Part shown: in pieces, positions 1 through 10,899 of the stretch | Position numbering within the stretch: the first letter of the stretch is position 1 | How the letters are laid out: every line of letters begins with the position of its first letter | Assembly: GCA_024305745.1 (NCBI GenBank) | Contig: JAHRBS010000015.1 | Coordinates: forward strand, 372,001 to 436,000 | Direction of reading: 5' to 3' | DNA length: 64,000 bases | Origin: Polyporus tsugae | Taxonomy: Eukaryota; Basidiomycota; Agaricomycetes; Polyporales; Polyporaceae | Notes under the pieces: model-generated | What the model saw: only the letters and a program-made list of their open reading frames with translations | Databases searched by the model: none | Told to the model about the DNA's origin: nothing | Made by a program: the position numbers and the translations under genes

Positions 1-334
1 GTGTGAGAAAGAAAAGACGAGAAATTCGAGGCATCTGGGGACATCAGCCAACAAGCTCTTGAGGCGGTGAGTCTGTGCGCTTTGTCGTCCAATGCGGCGA
101 TGCCGCAGACGTCCGCGCCAAGGCTCAGCTGCTTACTGCCTAACGCTCACCTTCAGCCCTCCCTCATAGTTGTCCTCTCCTCTTTCATGCGTATTGTCAT
201 CGTTCAGTGAGTCACCTAGGTTCTACGAGTGTCCTGTTCTTTTCGGCCCCATGGTGAGTGCCAGTGCCTGCCGAAGCTCCGCATAACACATTCTGCGAGG
301 CTTACCTCCGTGTCTCCGCGCTAGGTTTCTACAG

Positions 335-1965
335 GATGGCGGACAGCATGTGCGGTCATCGTCATCGTCGTCGGCGCGGCCCTACTGACGTTCGCCGTCT
401 TTGTCTACCGCCGGCGCAACTACTTCGGTCGAGCCCTGAACAGACCGGAGATGCGGCAGCGGTTCATGAGCTCTCAAGCAGACGACCCCGAGGCACACAT
501 ATCCCTGCTCAACGCCAGCGAAATGATGCCACCGGTGCCACCAAAAACACCTGCAATATCCCATGGACGGAGTTTCTCTGGAGGGCGGCCGAGTTTTCCT
601 TCGCACGACCGCAGTACGTCGTACGGGTCGGCGGACGAGTTGGGAGAGCCTTATCGCGACAGAACGCGCTCTGCCCCGACTAGGGTACCCGTTCCGCCCT
701 TGTTCCCCGAACCCGAGATCCACGTCGAGCGGCCGTCCTACTACGATGGAGAACCCGATGCGCCCATCTCGATGCCGGAGCCTTCTCTACCACCGTCACC
801 ATCTCTTCTCGACCGTATCCAGTTTCCCCGCATACAGCTCAACACACAGGGAGGGCGTAAGGGACGGATGCCGTCCCTCAAGATATCCTTCGTTCGTGAG
901 TCCAACCAAGTCATCTCCTCTCCCGGCGACGGGTACCGCGCCCCATCGCATTTCGAAGGGCCGCCGCCGAGTGCTTCCTCCGGCCCATCTTCCCTCAGCC
1001 GGCCGTTCGCGACCATGTCCAAATCCCCCCTCCCTCCCATCCGCCCCGTCTCCCCGCTCTCCCTCGCGAATACGAACGTCTCCATCCACGCCCAGTCGCC
1101 TTCCACCCGCGCGGCCACCCCGCAAGACCCTCCGCAGAACGTGAACTGGGATAGCAGCGCTGCCGCACCCCCACCTCCTAGCTCCCCGCTCCCGCCCGAG
1201 CACGAAGCAGAGAGGCTGTCCGCGTCCTCGCCCACGAGCATCACCACGATGAACTTCTCGCGCAACCTCTTCACGCGCAACCTTTCCACCGACGGCTCCT
1301 CCTCCGCCCCCTCCTTCACCGTCTCACGCGGGTCCTCCTACCAGACCGGGCGGCCCATATCCATGTCCGACGTCGCCCGCCACAGCTCTCTCTCTTCCGG
1401 GTCTGGCTCCGGGTCCGGGTCCGGCGCCGGGTCTGCGTTGGGGCAGGGCCTACGGCGCGCGACCACATGGGTGCCGAACGTGCTCGCGCCCTACTCGCCC
1501 TGGCACAACGTCGTGCCCATGCCCGGTGGCGGCGACGCGCGTGACCCCGCCAGCTTGCCCTCGCCCACCGGTCAGCTGCGCGTCGCGGACGCGTACCGGC
1601 CGATGCCGACGCTCGAGGAAAACCCGTCCGAGACTACGTCGGTGTCGCCCATCACGCTGCCGCGCTCGCTCCCCGAGTCGACGCAGGGGACGTACACGGG
1701 GCGGTCGGTGTCGGTGCGGGAGGTGCGCTTGGCGGGTGGCCAGATCGCGGGTGCGGTTGAGGAGGAGCGGCGGCCGTCGATGGGGTCCGTGGCGGAGTCG
1801 ATCGGTAATGTGCAGGCGCAGGCGGCGGAGGTGCTCCTGCCATCGCCGTATGACCACTGGTCCTCGTCTATGCCTGTGCCTGCACCTTCGCCTCCTGCGC
1901 TGTTGCCTCCGGTATCTTCGCCGCCAGTGCCTCTACCGCTCTCTAAATCGCATCGGGCTTCCTGA
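335..1965 (+). CDS. Membrane protein, TM segment plus long Ser/Pro-rich cytoplasmic tail (3' exon, 5' end unresolved)
   Basis: The frame ending in TGA at 1965 stays open upstream of the first in-frame ATG (451) to a plausible acceptor, TTTCTACAG, ending at 334. From about 352 it encodes a hydrophobic stretch of about 17 residues (Val/Ile/Ala/Leu), followed directly by Tyr-Arg-Arg-Arg, a stop-transfer signature. About 500 residues rich in Ser, Pro and Arg follow, with many S/T-P pairs and a short Ser-Gly repeat near 1400-1435. Fungal type I surface proteins such as Mid2/Wsc-like sensors share this layout, but no named domain is visible. The N-terminal ectodomain must lie on earlier exons; stops in this frame near 208-220 mean at least one intron lies upstream, and the gene may start outside the window. 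Calling the tail cytoplasmic is inference. Confidence 0.6.
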
Positions 1966-2425
1966 AACGAATGTATGAGGAAGATAGGGATGGGGAGTGT
2001 GTGCCATTCGGACCTTGTGCGACGTTCAGGCGGGAGTCTTCGCGTGGGCGGCGAAGATGATGACGGCAGGCTGCGACTAGGACTAAGTTCTGAGTACTGC
2101 TAATCGATACCTGCGCAATTCTGGACAGTCCCGGACAGACCTGCATTGCATTGTAATCCTAGTGCACTTCTCGCATATAATCTTATTCTGCTCGTAGATA
2201 TGTAGACATCACGTACGTACACTTGCTACCAAGATCTTGAACCATCTGGGCCCACCGCCTGCACAGCCTCCGAGTCGCCGTCACTGTCCCCCTACGCCTG
2301 CACGACCGTCGCTGGATGTGCACCCCGTCTATGGGACGAAGTTGCTCTGGGTCTACTGTCTTTAATGAGCAATCGTTGTGGCAGCTGGGTATAAAGTGGT
2401 GCATAACTCACATGGGAACGGTAGG
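1966..2425. other. Intergenic, 3' flank
   Basis: No supported gene. AT-rich stretches around 2150-2185 fit a 3' UTR or polyadenylation zone of the upstream gene. Short open frames here show no recognisable protein. Confidence 0.4.
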
Positions 2426-2700
2426 GTGTATTAGTTCTTGAACGACATCACCGCCCGAGGCGACGGGCTTGAAGCGGGGGTTCGCGTCGCACTTCTCGCC
2501 ACAGCTCCAGTCAACCGTAGTGGAAGCATTGCAATAAACTTGTGGCCGCGGCGAACCAGGTGTACGGCTTGAACGCCGCGATTTGGGCTGTGTCCAGCGG
2601 GGTGATGGCATCCTGGCGCGGAAGGCACTGAAAGTTGCAGGGGGCACCGAAAGGGTGAAACGTTGTCTCGAGCGCACCGACGCGCGCAAAGACTGACTTG
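2426..2700 (-). pseudogene. Class 3 lipase N-terminal fragment (third, broken copy)
   Basis: On the minus strand the sequence matches exon 1 of the two larger lipase copies at 6.2-7.5 kb and 15.0-16.7 kb, including the stretch with Asn-Ala-Ser-Thr-Thr, CGEKCDANP and ASGGD. A few extra bases near 2533-2540, between the Phe-Ala-Ala-Ala and Cys-Asn-Ala-Ser blocks, shift the frame. The ATG and signal-peptide region are replaced by unrelated sequence, and no later exons follow. It is a truncated, frameshifted relic. It lies just outside the left end of the inverted-duplication arm that begins near 2740. Confidence 0.75.
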
Positions 2701-3123
2701 GAAGCCTAGACAGACGACGCTAGCGCTCCCTAACCTTGGACTCGCTTTCCTGCGAAGCTGGCGAGACAGAAGACGATAGGCTGCGGCGGAGGAGTCCAAG
2801 ACGGACGTCGATAGGCCTTCGGACAGTGGCCGTACCACGCCTAGACTTGTACGGCCGGTCACGCCGTTCGACAGTGGAACCAAGAAGTTAGAGTAGAGGC
2901 TTGGGGGGGGACTAGGACCGGCTGCCGGAAGCCTGAATACGAAAGCAGCGACATTACCAACTTGATCAAGGACTTGCGCAAGACCCACAGGAAGACGGCA
3001 GGGATCCCTCACACACGAGGATAAGAAGTGGTGGCCACCAGGAGGAATTCACATTCTAACGACTGGCAGTACTTCGTGAATCCATCTCTAGCATGAACAT
3101 GCGTTCGTAAAATCAAATCCACA

Positions 3124-3675
3124 TTAGATCTTGATCGCGCCAGCGGGGCCCTGCTGCCCAATCTTCTTCTCCGAACTCGAGAAGCAGCGGAACTTGGCCG
3201 AGCCGCCGTCACCGAACCTGCAGGAGAACCGCGATTAATACCAACGCGGTGAGAGCAGGAGAGGAGAGGGGAAGACGAACGCGACGGTGCAGTACGGGTA
3301 CTTCTTCCGGTCCTCCTTGCTGACGGCCTTCTTGAGTGCCTTCGTCGCCTCCTTCTTGCGTCCTTCAGAGACCGAACCGGAGGAGTCTTCGAACGAGACG
3401 TGCAGCTCGCTCGACTCGGACTTGTGGCCCGACGACTTGTGGCCCGACGACTTGTGGCCGGACGACTTGTGGCCGGACGACTTGTGACCGGACGACTTGT
3501 GGTGTTTGGACTTCAAGTGGCTGAAGAGACCACGAGCCACGAGGTAGTCGATGGCGGCGTGGTCGACGTCGTTGAGCTCGACTGAGGACGAATCCTCACG
3601 AGCCTCGAAGGAGACCGGGCCGGCGACAGCGACGGAGGCGGCGGCGAGGGCAACGAAGACAGTGGCGAACTTCAT
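3124..3675 (-). CDS. Small secreted KSSGH-repeat protein, copy 1
   Basis: Model: complement(join(3124..3217, 3281..3675)), 162 aa, with a 63-bp intron. It starts with a classical signal peptide (Lys, then Ala/Val-rich, Ala-Val-Ala before Gly-Pro), followed by an acidic Ser-rich stretch, a Lys/His/Ser-rich tandem repeat (KSSGH x5) and a C-terminal part with two Cys ending in AGAIKI. Reading through the intron would give a false C-terminus; splicing joins Tyr-Cys-Thr-Val-Ala to Phe-Gly-Asp-Gly-Gly in phase and is matched exactly in the second copy. A 61-bp 5' UTR intron (3700..3760) is also conserved. I recognise no enzyme domain. A small secreted, possibly cell-wall-associated protein is the inference. 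The intact inverted paralog is at 55615-56151. Confidence 0.8.
3421..3495 (-). repeat. 15-bp coding minisatellite (KSSGH x5)
   Basis: Five head-to-tail 15-bp units encode Lys-Ser-Ser-Gly-His. The paralog at 55789-55848 has four units, the first diverged, so repeat number has changed since duplication. Confidence 0.9.
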
Positions 3676-3860
3676 GATGAAGAGTGTGTGGACGTGAAAC
3701 TGCAGGTCGCGTCAGCAACGGTGGAAAGGAAAGGAATAGAGAACTTGAAGAGAGACTCACAGAGAGTTGGATGAAGTAAAGGCGAAAGAATAAGAAATCA
3801 ACGAGCTCGAGGGAGAAGTGGTCAACACTGCTGGGGATTCCAAGCCGACCTTGCCCTCCC

Positions 3861-3867
3861 TTTTATA
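3861..3867 (-). promoter_or_regulatory. TATA box of KSSGH copy 1
   Basis: TATAAAA on the minus strand, about 100 bp upstream of the 5' UTR intron. The same motif sits at the matching place in the second copy (55422-55428). Confidence 0.6.
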
Positions 3868-4649
3868 CTCCCCAGACCACCGAGGCTGCCATGCGCCGTG
3901 GGCCAGCTCCACCGTTCCGACGTTCACCAAGACGATGAGGGATAGCTGCGGGTGTGATCCTAGCACATGCTCTGCAACAAGACCTCGATGGGCATGCAAA
4001 GCAGATACCCCGCCAATCAGTCGACCAGATGGCGTTGGAGTGTGGGTGCATCTGGGGTGCATCAGTCAGACCGGTCAGGCATCCGTTGTCGTCGTGGCAC
4101 ATTGCATCGCCTGTAAGTTAGTTGCCGGAGGCCCGGAGTCGGGAACTGTCTGTCGGGAACTATCTACCAGCGAAAGGTCCAGTAAACAAGTTTAGCAAGG
4201 TAGCTAGGTGCTGGAGCTCACGAACGCTGATGAACTCAGCGCTGACGTGGTTCTATGACACGGCGTGCGGCGGTCCACGTCCACGTCGGATTGGGGGTAA
4301 GTACGCAAACCACATGTGTTCGCTTCGCTGTGTCTATACTTACATCAGTTCTGGGAACGCTCAGTGAACGCTCCTATCACAGTGGGGAACGCTGCTTACG
4401 AGTGCGATCATCAACGGTGGCGTTGTCGTGAAGGGCGTTCCGTGGGCCGTCAACATGGTCATGGTAGCTCTGGTGAGCCCCAGTGTGACCCACATGTTCA
4501 GGTCGGTTACAACCCACAGCGGCTGCGTCGCCGTTGTCGTCGTTGCTACTCGAGGCAACGGTCGGTGTGCTATGGGCATGTGTTGGGTGATTCGTAGAGT
4601 TAGTGAGTGCTGAGAATGGTCAGGTCGTGTTTTTACCGCGTGGGGCACG

Positions 4650-5310
4650 GTAAAAACTTCGCCGCAGGGTAACGCGACGCAGCGTTTGACGCGTACAGAG
4701 AAGCCATGCTGACTAGCATGAAAACCACGCGTTTGATCCTAGCGGCGGGCGCGGTGCTCGAGGAACAGCTTGCTGTCTCCGCCATGAAAGTCGCGCATAG
4801 CGGCGCGGATGGAAGGACGGCGCGACTGTGCGGGCTTGGAGTCGCGGGTACGGGAGAAGCGAGTCGCAGCGATGACCGACGGGACGCCGGAGACAAGGAA
4901 GCTCAGAGTATTAGACGCCTGAGCAGGCTGCTCGACCGTCTACATAGCGGTAGGACTCCTTGCCGCTAAATACTTAAGTATACTGTCCTCCTCCACCACT
5001 ACCTTTCTGGCTCTCCACACATCTCGTTCACATCCCATCTCTCGTACTCTGGAGGAAACCTCAAAATCTCGTTCTGCTTCGTTTCTGCCAGCCATCGCAG
5101 CGGGGCCAATATCTCCGCCGCCGACGTGTCAAGAGATGGTAATGCATTTGCGCCCCCTCTGGTACCCGACCATGTTTTGTTCCCCGGGCGTATCAAGACA
5201 TAGCGAGGGGGATGAGGAAGAGGACAAGGGGGACAAGGAGGACGAGGACGAGGCGGAGCATGCCAAGGTACTTAATTACGTACTCACCCGATGAGGGCGA
5301 ACACAACTCC
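4650..5310. other. Intergenic with purine-rich tract
   Basis: No supported gene. A purine-rich GAG/GAC tract lies at about 5205-5262. Open frames show no recognisable protein. Confidence 0.4.
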
Positions 5311-5314
5311 TGGA

Positions 5315-5530
5315 AGATCTATCCTTCATCGATTTCGTCCGCTTCTAGCTCGCCTACCTAAACGAAGACAAGTCCATACTCCCCACCACCCAGCTCGCGA
5401 TTCTGGAATGGGCTGCCTCACTCGGTGCTCGGAATGTGCTGCCCAAGACCATCAAATCCTATCTCGTTCCCTCCATGTTGATGCTGGACTGTCTGTGAGT
5501 CTCCTGTCGTCCAGGGTCTTATCCGGGGGA
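5315..5530 (+). pseudogene. Tyrosine recombinase relic
   Basis: In broken frames this stretch encodes a match to the central part of the recombinase at 36455-37825: a Ser-Phe-Ile-Asp-Phe-Val block, the Ala-Tyr-Leu-Asn-Glu block, Leu-Ala-Ile-Leu-Glu-Trp, and Lys-Thr-Ile-Lys-Ser-Tyr-Leu. It contains an in-frame TAG near 5347 and frameshifts, and lacks the catalytic C-terminal half. It is a decayed fragment of the same element family. Confidence 0.75.
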
Positions 5531-5599
5531 TCGAGCGCGGTTCTGCGAGGATCTGGGACGCGGCGTCTGGGGAACAAACGGCCTTCAAGTTGTTTGACT

Positions 5600-5850
5600 A
5601 AGGAAGCTGAATGTGTCCAGTTTCGCGGGCGTATCTTTTCTCCTGACGGGAAGTACATCGCCACCGGGGTCGTATGACGGGTGCGACTGTGGAGCACGGA
5701 CGACGGGTCGGCAGTGTGCAGCAATGTTTGGTGATCATATGCAGATAACATCGTGACGCATATTCCAAGTGGTGAATTCTTAGCTTCCGGAGATCGAAGT
5801 GGGATCGTCGATATCCGTCGTCTCTCGAACTTCGCTGGACACTGATTCCG
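5600..5850 (+). pseudogene. WD40-repeat gene relic, copy 1
   Basis: Broken frames encode typical WD40 blade fragments: a Phe-Ser-Pro-Asp-Gly-Lys-Tyr-Ile-Ala-Thr-Gly run, an Arg-Leu-Trp-Ser run, then Gly-Glu-Phe-Leu-Ala-Ser-Gly-Asp-Arg-Ser-Gly. Stops and shifts interrupt it. A shorter homolog sits at 14565-14645 beside lipase copy 2, so the relic was carried with the lipase during duplication. Confidence 0.65.
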
Positions 5851-6189
5851 ACGTATACAGCGTTCATCGTGTACTTCACAACTGTAGATAGAATAAGTAC
5901 TTGGACACTCCGATGTGCGTGACAAATACATCTAGTCTCGGCGCGTCCCCGGGACGGTGTTGTTTGACAGGTAAAATATTGGGGTATAATGCGGACATGG
6001 ACAGAGAGCAAACTGCACTCCACAGAGTCCCCGCCTGACTTGTTCTGGGCCCAGAGCGGGCTGCCATTCAAAGGGATGGCTGCAGCGGAAGCTCTCTGAC
6101 CAAGTTGTACGTGGTACCGAGGACAAAAGGTTCGTACGCTCTTTCCGTTGCAAGTCGCGGAAGCCATCGGAGGCCCTCTGTCAGGTCAC

Positions 6190-7481
6190 TCAACACCCTC
6201 CTATCATCACCCCGTCGTACGGCCCCAGGTGCTGGCTCGCTTTCCAGTTATGGAGGTTGACCGCTCCGGTGCTGCACTGCTCGCTCGGGTTGTCTTGGCC
6301 TAGTCCGAATACAGTTCATGAGCTCGGCGCACTGTGACGGACACTCAGGCCGGGGAGTCAGATGCACGTACCGGGACACGAGACCCACACGTCGTCGTCT
6401 CGAATGTGGATTTCGCCGCTGGCGTGGTGGTAGTTGAAGAGTTCGATGGTGGGAAGGACCGGGACGGGGTCTTTCTTATTGTTGACGCGTATGACGGACA
6501 TCGCCTGGGCGTCGACGTAGTCTGCGAACGCCTGGTTGCCGACCTGTAGGAGAAGTATTTGAGGACAGATACACGTGCGCTTGGGCAGAGATTCCTTACC
6601 CGTGGCGAGGCATATCCGACATAGCGCACTGTCACGTCCGATGGCAGATGGAGGGGCAAATACACGGCATCCAAGAGGGCAATGGCGGCGCCTTTCGAAA
6701 GGAACATGATCAGGGCACTGGTGCGAGAGAGACGGGGATAAAGAAGAGGGAACCCACCAAGGGAATGTCCGACGACAGTCACGTTCCTCGTGGGGTACAC
6801 AGAGAGCGCCTCGTTGACAGCCGCTATGACTCCAGGGGCAGATCTGAAGAACAACGCTGGGAAGAACACCTTCCACCGATCGAACACATGCGTGCATACC
6901 TGCTTTGCGTTCTAGCGAACCCGCGGTGGACCTTTACCGATTGCTCTATGCCGGGGAATAGGCTCAAATCCAAAGTGACCTGCCTGACGAGCAGGTCCGT
7001 GATGACGGGTATTCTGAAACAGGACTGGATAAGCTTGACTGCTTGACGCAGAACGACCACCACTCACATCTTGCTGAAGTCGGTGCCCTGGTGACCGACG
7101 ATGATCTCGTCAAGGGCCGGGTCGTACCCGACGTACCCTAGATTGCGAGAAATCCAGTGAGCGAGTAAGCAGGATCGCAGACGGTGCGGGGGACCTAGTA
7201 CAGAATTGAGTCACGATGCCATCGCCGCCAGAGGCGATGGGCTTGAAATCGGGATTCGCGTCGCACTTCTCGCCGCAGCGCCAGTCCAACGTAGTGGAAG
7301 CATTGCAGTTTGCGGCGGCCGCGAACCAGGTGTACGGCTTGAACGCCGCGATTTGGGCTGTATCCACCGAGGTGATGGCATCCTGACGGGGCAAGTGCAT
7401 GGAGACGGTGGCGACGGCGCAGGTGCTCGTAGAGATTGCAACGAGGGTCGCCAGCAGAGCGAGGAAAGAGTTGGGAGCCAT
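6190..7481 (-). CDS. Secreted class 3 (alpha/beta) lipase, copy 1
   Basis: Model: complement(join(6190..6299, 6372..6543, 6600..6691, 6758..6843, 6900..7013, 7068..7137, 7202..7481)), 307 aa; all seven exons keep phase. It hydrolyses ester bonds of acylglycerols or related esters outside the cell. An N-terminal signal peptide is followed by the family's PYTWFAAAA-NC and EIIVGHQGTD blocks, the nucleophile elbow GHSLG (Ser near 182), a conserved Asp-Pro (Asp near 239) and a C-terminal HLGPYDG block whose His (near 295) is the likely third triad residue, by analogy with Rhizomucor-type lipases. The intron inside the elbow is essential: unspliced sequence gives GHSLGGF, spliced gives GHSLGAAIALLD. 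The paralog at 14985-16651 is broken; this copy looks intact. Confidence 0.88.
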
Positions 7482-7530
7482 GTCGTCGAGGTTCAACGGA
7501 GCTGGTCTGCTTCGGCCAGTCGCTGTGGGG

Positions 7531-7538
7531 TAGCTTTT
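7531..7538 (-). promoter_or_regulatory. TATA-like box of lipase copy 1
   Basis: ATAAAAGC on the minus strand about 55 bp upstream of the lipase ATG; lipase copy 2 has TATAAAAG at the equivalent place. Confidence 0.5.
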
Positions 7539-7560
7539 ATGCAGCTCTGTTTTCATAAAG

Positions 7561-8404
7561 CATCAGATCTTGAATGCGAGCATCCGAGAACATGGCGCAC
7601 ATGTGTGTCCTCGCCGATCTAAGCTTGGAAGCACGCATGTCGAGCATTCTTTCTGCCTGACATCGACTGAGGATGAACGGCGCAAGCGATGGAGGAACGA
7701 GATTCTCTCTGATGACGGCCGTAACGATCTGAAGAGGATATGTGGGTGGATTAGTAAATTATATGCCCAAGCCTATAGCAGACCGCTAGAAGATGGGGGT
7801 GATCGGACATACCCATCCAGTGTTAACTTGCAGCCGTTGAATCACTTGCTTTCATAAAGCGTAGTGTATGCTGCCGAAATCAGGCCGAACTCGAGATACA
7901 CATTGCGGCTCCGGTCCACGATTTGGGACGGCATTATGAAAGGACGCGACTAGTTCTCCAATCCAGTGTTGCGGACACCGAGCTGACTCCGAGTCTATGT
8001 CTACCTGCGACCGACTGAGATACCGCCCACCCGTGGCCCTCCAATAACGTACTAACGATAAGTGAATGATTTTTTTTGCATGCGTCGAGCCGAGGACATA
8101 CGTCGTTCTGTAATTTATCATGGTTAGCATGTTTCGTCGATTCGTGACGGGCTTACCTGCCGCATGCCCAATCACTCCGACTTGAGGCACGTATAGTACT
8201 GGCAGCCTGCAGAGAAGTTGATGCTAGCGCTTCAGCGCGGTCCCATCCATCCGGTCGGCTCATCATGTATTTACTCCAGAATATGTTAGGCACGTGGGGG
8301 AGGACGTATGTCAGGGATGGAATGGGACTGGCTGGATGAGAATAAGAACAAAATATACACAGTAACGGCACTGGGAGCGGAGTCGCGGCCCGGAGTTCAC
8401 CGAT
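7561..8404. other. Intergenic, no gene seen
   Basis: No open frame with a recognisable protein and no obvious splice-connected exons. This is spacer between the lipase promoter and the edge of A/B unit 1. Confidence 0.4.
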
Positions 8405-9151
8405 GGACTATGACGCCTCCTTTACCGTCTCCTGAGTCCTGAGGCCTGCCTCTTGCCATCACTCACTACCCTGCGAGATCCTGACCTATTCTGTCTGGTA
8501 TATGCGGCTCATTTTTGTTTCGACAACTCGATGTTCACATCTCCGTGTTCTCTGGGACAAAGCACCTGCACTCGGCCCCGAGCCTTCGTACTAGGAGGTT
8601 TCGGGTGTCCTGGACGCTTGGCGCATGGTTCGCGTCAAATAGGCCTCTCTGGTGAGTCGTTGTGTCCCCGTACCAGGTTGTCCAGTGTGGTGTATCCGCT
8701 GTAGCGCAGTACTCGTCACACGCGCTGCGTCGAGGGCAGGGTGGAGACGTGGCCAAGATATAGCGCCTCTCCACTCGTGTCTTTGCGTCCTTCGGGACCG
8801 ACCCTATCCTCGCACACTATCCACGGACTTGATGCACGGATGTGCAATTCAACATATCAATGTAAGGGTATATATACAATCATAACGAAATACTAAGTAT
8901 ATAGGATACCTCCCCACCAGCGCGCGTCCCCGACCCGTAAGACGATGGCACAGCGCCGCGGACGTGCAGTCAACCTGCATTCACAAGTTCAATGTGCGCA
9001 GTACATTGAATTTGTTCATAAACCGGCCCCCATCCTGGGGCTTCTGGACGAGGCTGGTTCGGCTCCGACTCGACTTGATCGAATTCTTGTCCGTATCAGC
9101 CTTCCCGGAGACGAGTCAGCGCCTGAAGTGCTATGCCACGCGCGATGGTAC

Positions 9152-10248
9152 TTACCATCTTTCCGGACGCGCTGGCGAATGAATACGTAGATCCTGTGCG
9201 GTGATTTCCAGTGAACTACCGCGGGGACAGTAAGGGAAAGATTGCGACAGAGTCAGTCCGAAAGACGTTACGTTGTGGGGCCTGGGTTCACCCAGCTTCC
9301 TCGGTGCTCCAAGTCCGGGGACGACGTTGTTCTCAGGCTCTTCAGGGATGGTCGTCGGGCTGCGCACTCTGCTCCGCCACGAAGCACTATTGGTGGTGGC
9401 CACCGACTCGCACGATGATGTCCTGCTCCTAGCACCGCCCTGAGACCCCCGATTTATGAGCCCGGCGGCCAAGGTCAGGCAGGGCAATGGGGGACTCACG
9501 TAGAAGCGTTTCTTGCGTTTATCTTTATCGATGTTGCGTTGCTCGATGTGTTCCTGGACAATACAAGTCAGTCAAACCCAATTTATATGTGCATGGTCGC
9601 CCTCACTATGAGCTCAGCCTCAAGCTCGGCAACCAACACGGGGTTCTTGCACATGTCCAGCCACTGCTCCCATTTCTTACTGATTTCTCTTCTGAGGAAA
9701 CTCATTGCGTCCCTCCCGAACATCCAAGGGACCCGCCCTCCGTCGACCGCTTTGCTCCATACACGGTCGCGGGTAGCTGTGGATTCGAACGGCAGCGCAA
9801 TGATCCAGGCATTCTCCTTTCCCCACTCGGGTAGTGAGTGGAGGTGGTCGAGTTGACCGCCCAAGATCCGGTCGTGAGGGGCGATGGGAATAGAGAAGTG
9901 ACGGAAGATGCGGGGGAGCTGCGAAATGTCATTTTCCTCGTATCTCGTGGCAAGGCATACCGTCAGACATTCCGCATTGTCGTCTTCTTCAGCTTCCATG
10001 ATAATAGCGGGCCGAGCGTCGCGTATTACGTCGGGGACGCTTGTGATATCGCGGAAAGATTGTTGAGACCTTCTGAAGGCGTCGCTTCCGGCGCCATGTT
10101 GAGGGAGCGACTTCTGGAGGATGTCGTAGATTGGTGTGTAGACGGACTCTCTCAGGCCGTAGACGTCGCCTTCAGCGTATTTGTCGTTCGGATTGCGGGG
10201 CATGGGTACGTCGCACGTGTCGCGTGTGCAGCTGCCACAGGTAGCCAT
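9152..10248 (-). CDS. Family A protein, copy A1 (altered C-terminus)
   Basis: Model: complement(join(9152..9439, 9500..9553, 9607..10248)), about 327 aa. I do not recognise the family. The N-terminus has a short Cys motif (MATCGSCTRDTC) and a YTPIYDIL block. The middle has CLATRYEE, LPRIFRHFSIPIAPHDR and HLHSLPEWGKENAWII; then an acidic helix, a basic exon-2 stretch and a Ser/Pro-rich tail. Relative to A3 there is an extra base near 9247 in the last part of exon 3, shifting the frame so the protein ends early; the acceptor of the final exon is also lost (CGG instead of CAG near 9090). A1 may therefore be a drifting copy. It is head to head with B1, 651 bp apart. A function for A cannot be given. 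Confidence 0.6.
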
Positions 10249-10899
10249 TGGAGCAGGGAGCGAAGGCGGTAACAGACAGGATCCAGCCCGAAGTGCGAAG
10301 AGGGTGTGGGGAAGTGAATGCGATTTTGAGCGCAAAGTATTCGAGTGCTTTGCTCAGACCGGGCTCGTTGCCTGCGTGACAAGCAGTGGCCAAGAGCGTC
10401 GGCCGGAACAGGCCTGTAAAAAGACGAGAAATGGTGGTTTGCCAATGCTTCGACGCTTTGGTTCGGGTAGGACTTGTAATATGAGACTATTTCCTGGTTA
10501 TTGACAAGCCTGGCATAATTCTTCATGAATTGTACAGTGAACGGCAGGAGTGGCGCAACACTTTGTGTCAAGTATTTGGTTTGTGCGTTTTGGACCATGC
10601 GCCTCGCAGAGAATGCAAGATCTAGTGCAACAGCCCTAACCCACGAGCGTCTTTGACACCGGGAGCAAACAACAACAAAGGCTCTACGCGACACAAAGGA
10701 GCACAAAGGACGTCAAAACCAAAGCGTTGACTCCGAGTCCAACAAGACATATTTAACGAGCACGACTGTCCCCACGGATGCGTCTCGTGAACTCCTTCAT
10801 CCCTCCCCCACGTTTCTGGGCCTAGCTTGTTCTGTTCCGTTTCGCATTCGACCGACTCCTTGCCATCTCCGTAGTTCAGACCGTTCACCATCTTCCGCT
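10249..10899. promoter_or_regulatory. Shared bidirectional promoter of A1 and B1
   Basis: The 651-bp gap between the divergent ATGs contains a conserved motif CCGGAACAGGCCTGTAA (near 10405) with an internal 10-bp palindrome. A weak second inverted copy (GACAAGCCTG) lies near 10502. The same motif occurs as a strong inverted pair in the two other A/B promoters. Confidence 0.6.

Larger units (their letters stand above)
2740..4645. repeat. Left arm of long inverted duplication (KSSGH segment)
   Basis: Promoter, 5' UTR intron, coding region and both flanks of the KSSGH gene are repeated in inverted orientation at about 54585-56530. Similarity reaches from the 3' flank near 2740 to the GGGGCACGG/CGTGTTTT region near 4640. 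Breakpoints are estimated by eye. Confidence 0.8.
5750..7560. repeat. Lipase/WD40-relic duplication, copy 1
   Basis: Sequence from the WD40 relic through the lipase and its TATA region is repeated in direct orientation at about 14560-16740, where it carries a 363-bp insertion. Boundaries are estimated by eye. Confidence 0.8.

Noticed and set aside
741..1319. Long minus-strand frames opposite the membrane-protein tail
   Set aside because: Shadow frames of a GC-rich, low-stop coding strand; the plus frame has the TM segment and S/T-P pattern.
3421..3495. CRISPR-like short tandem repeat
   Set aside because: It is a 15-bp coding repeat without spacers, in a eukaryotic gene.
4361..4648. Minus frame rich in Thr matching a plus frame at 54700-54918
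   Set aside because: The match reflects the inverted duplication of promoter sequence; frames are short, differ by indels and include an (ACG)n microsatellite.
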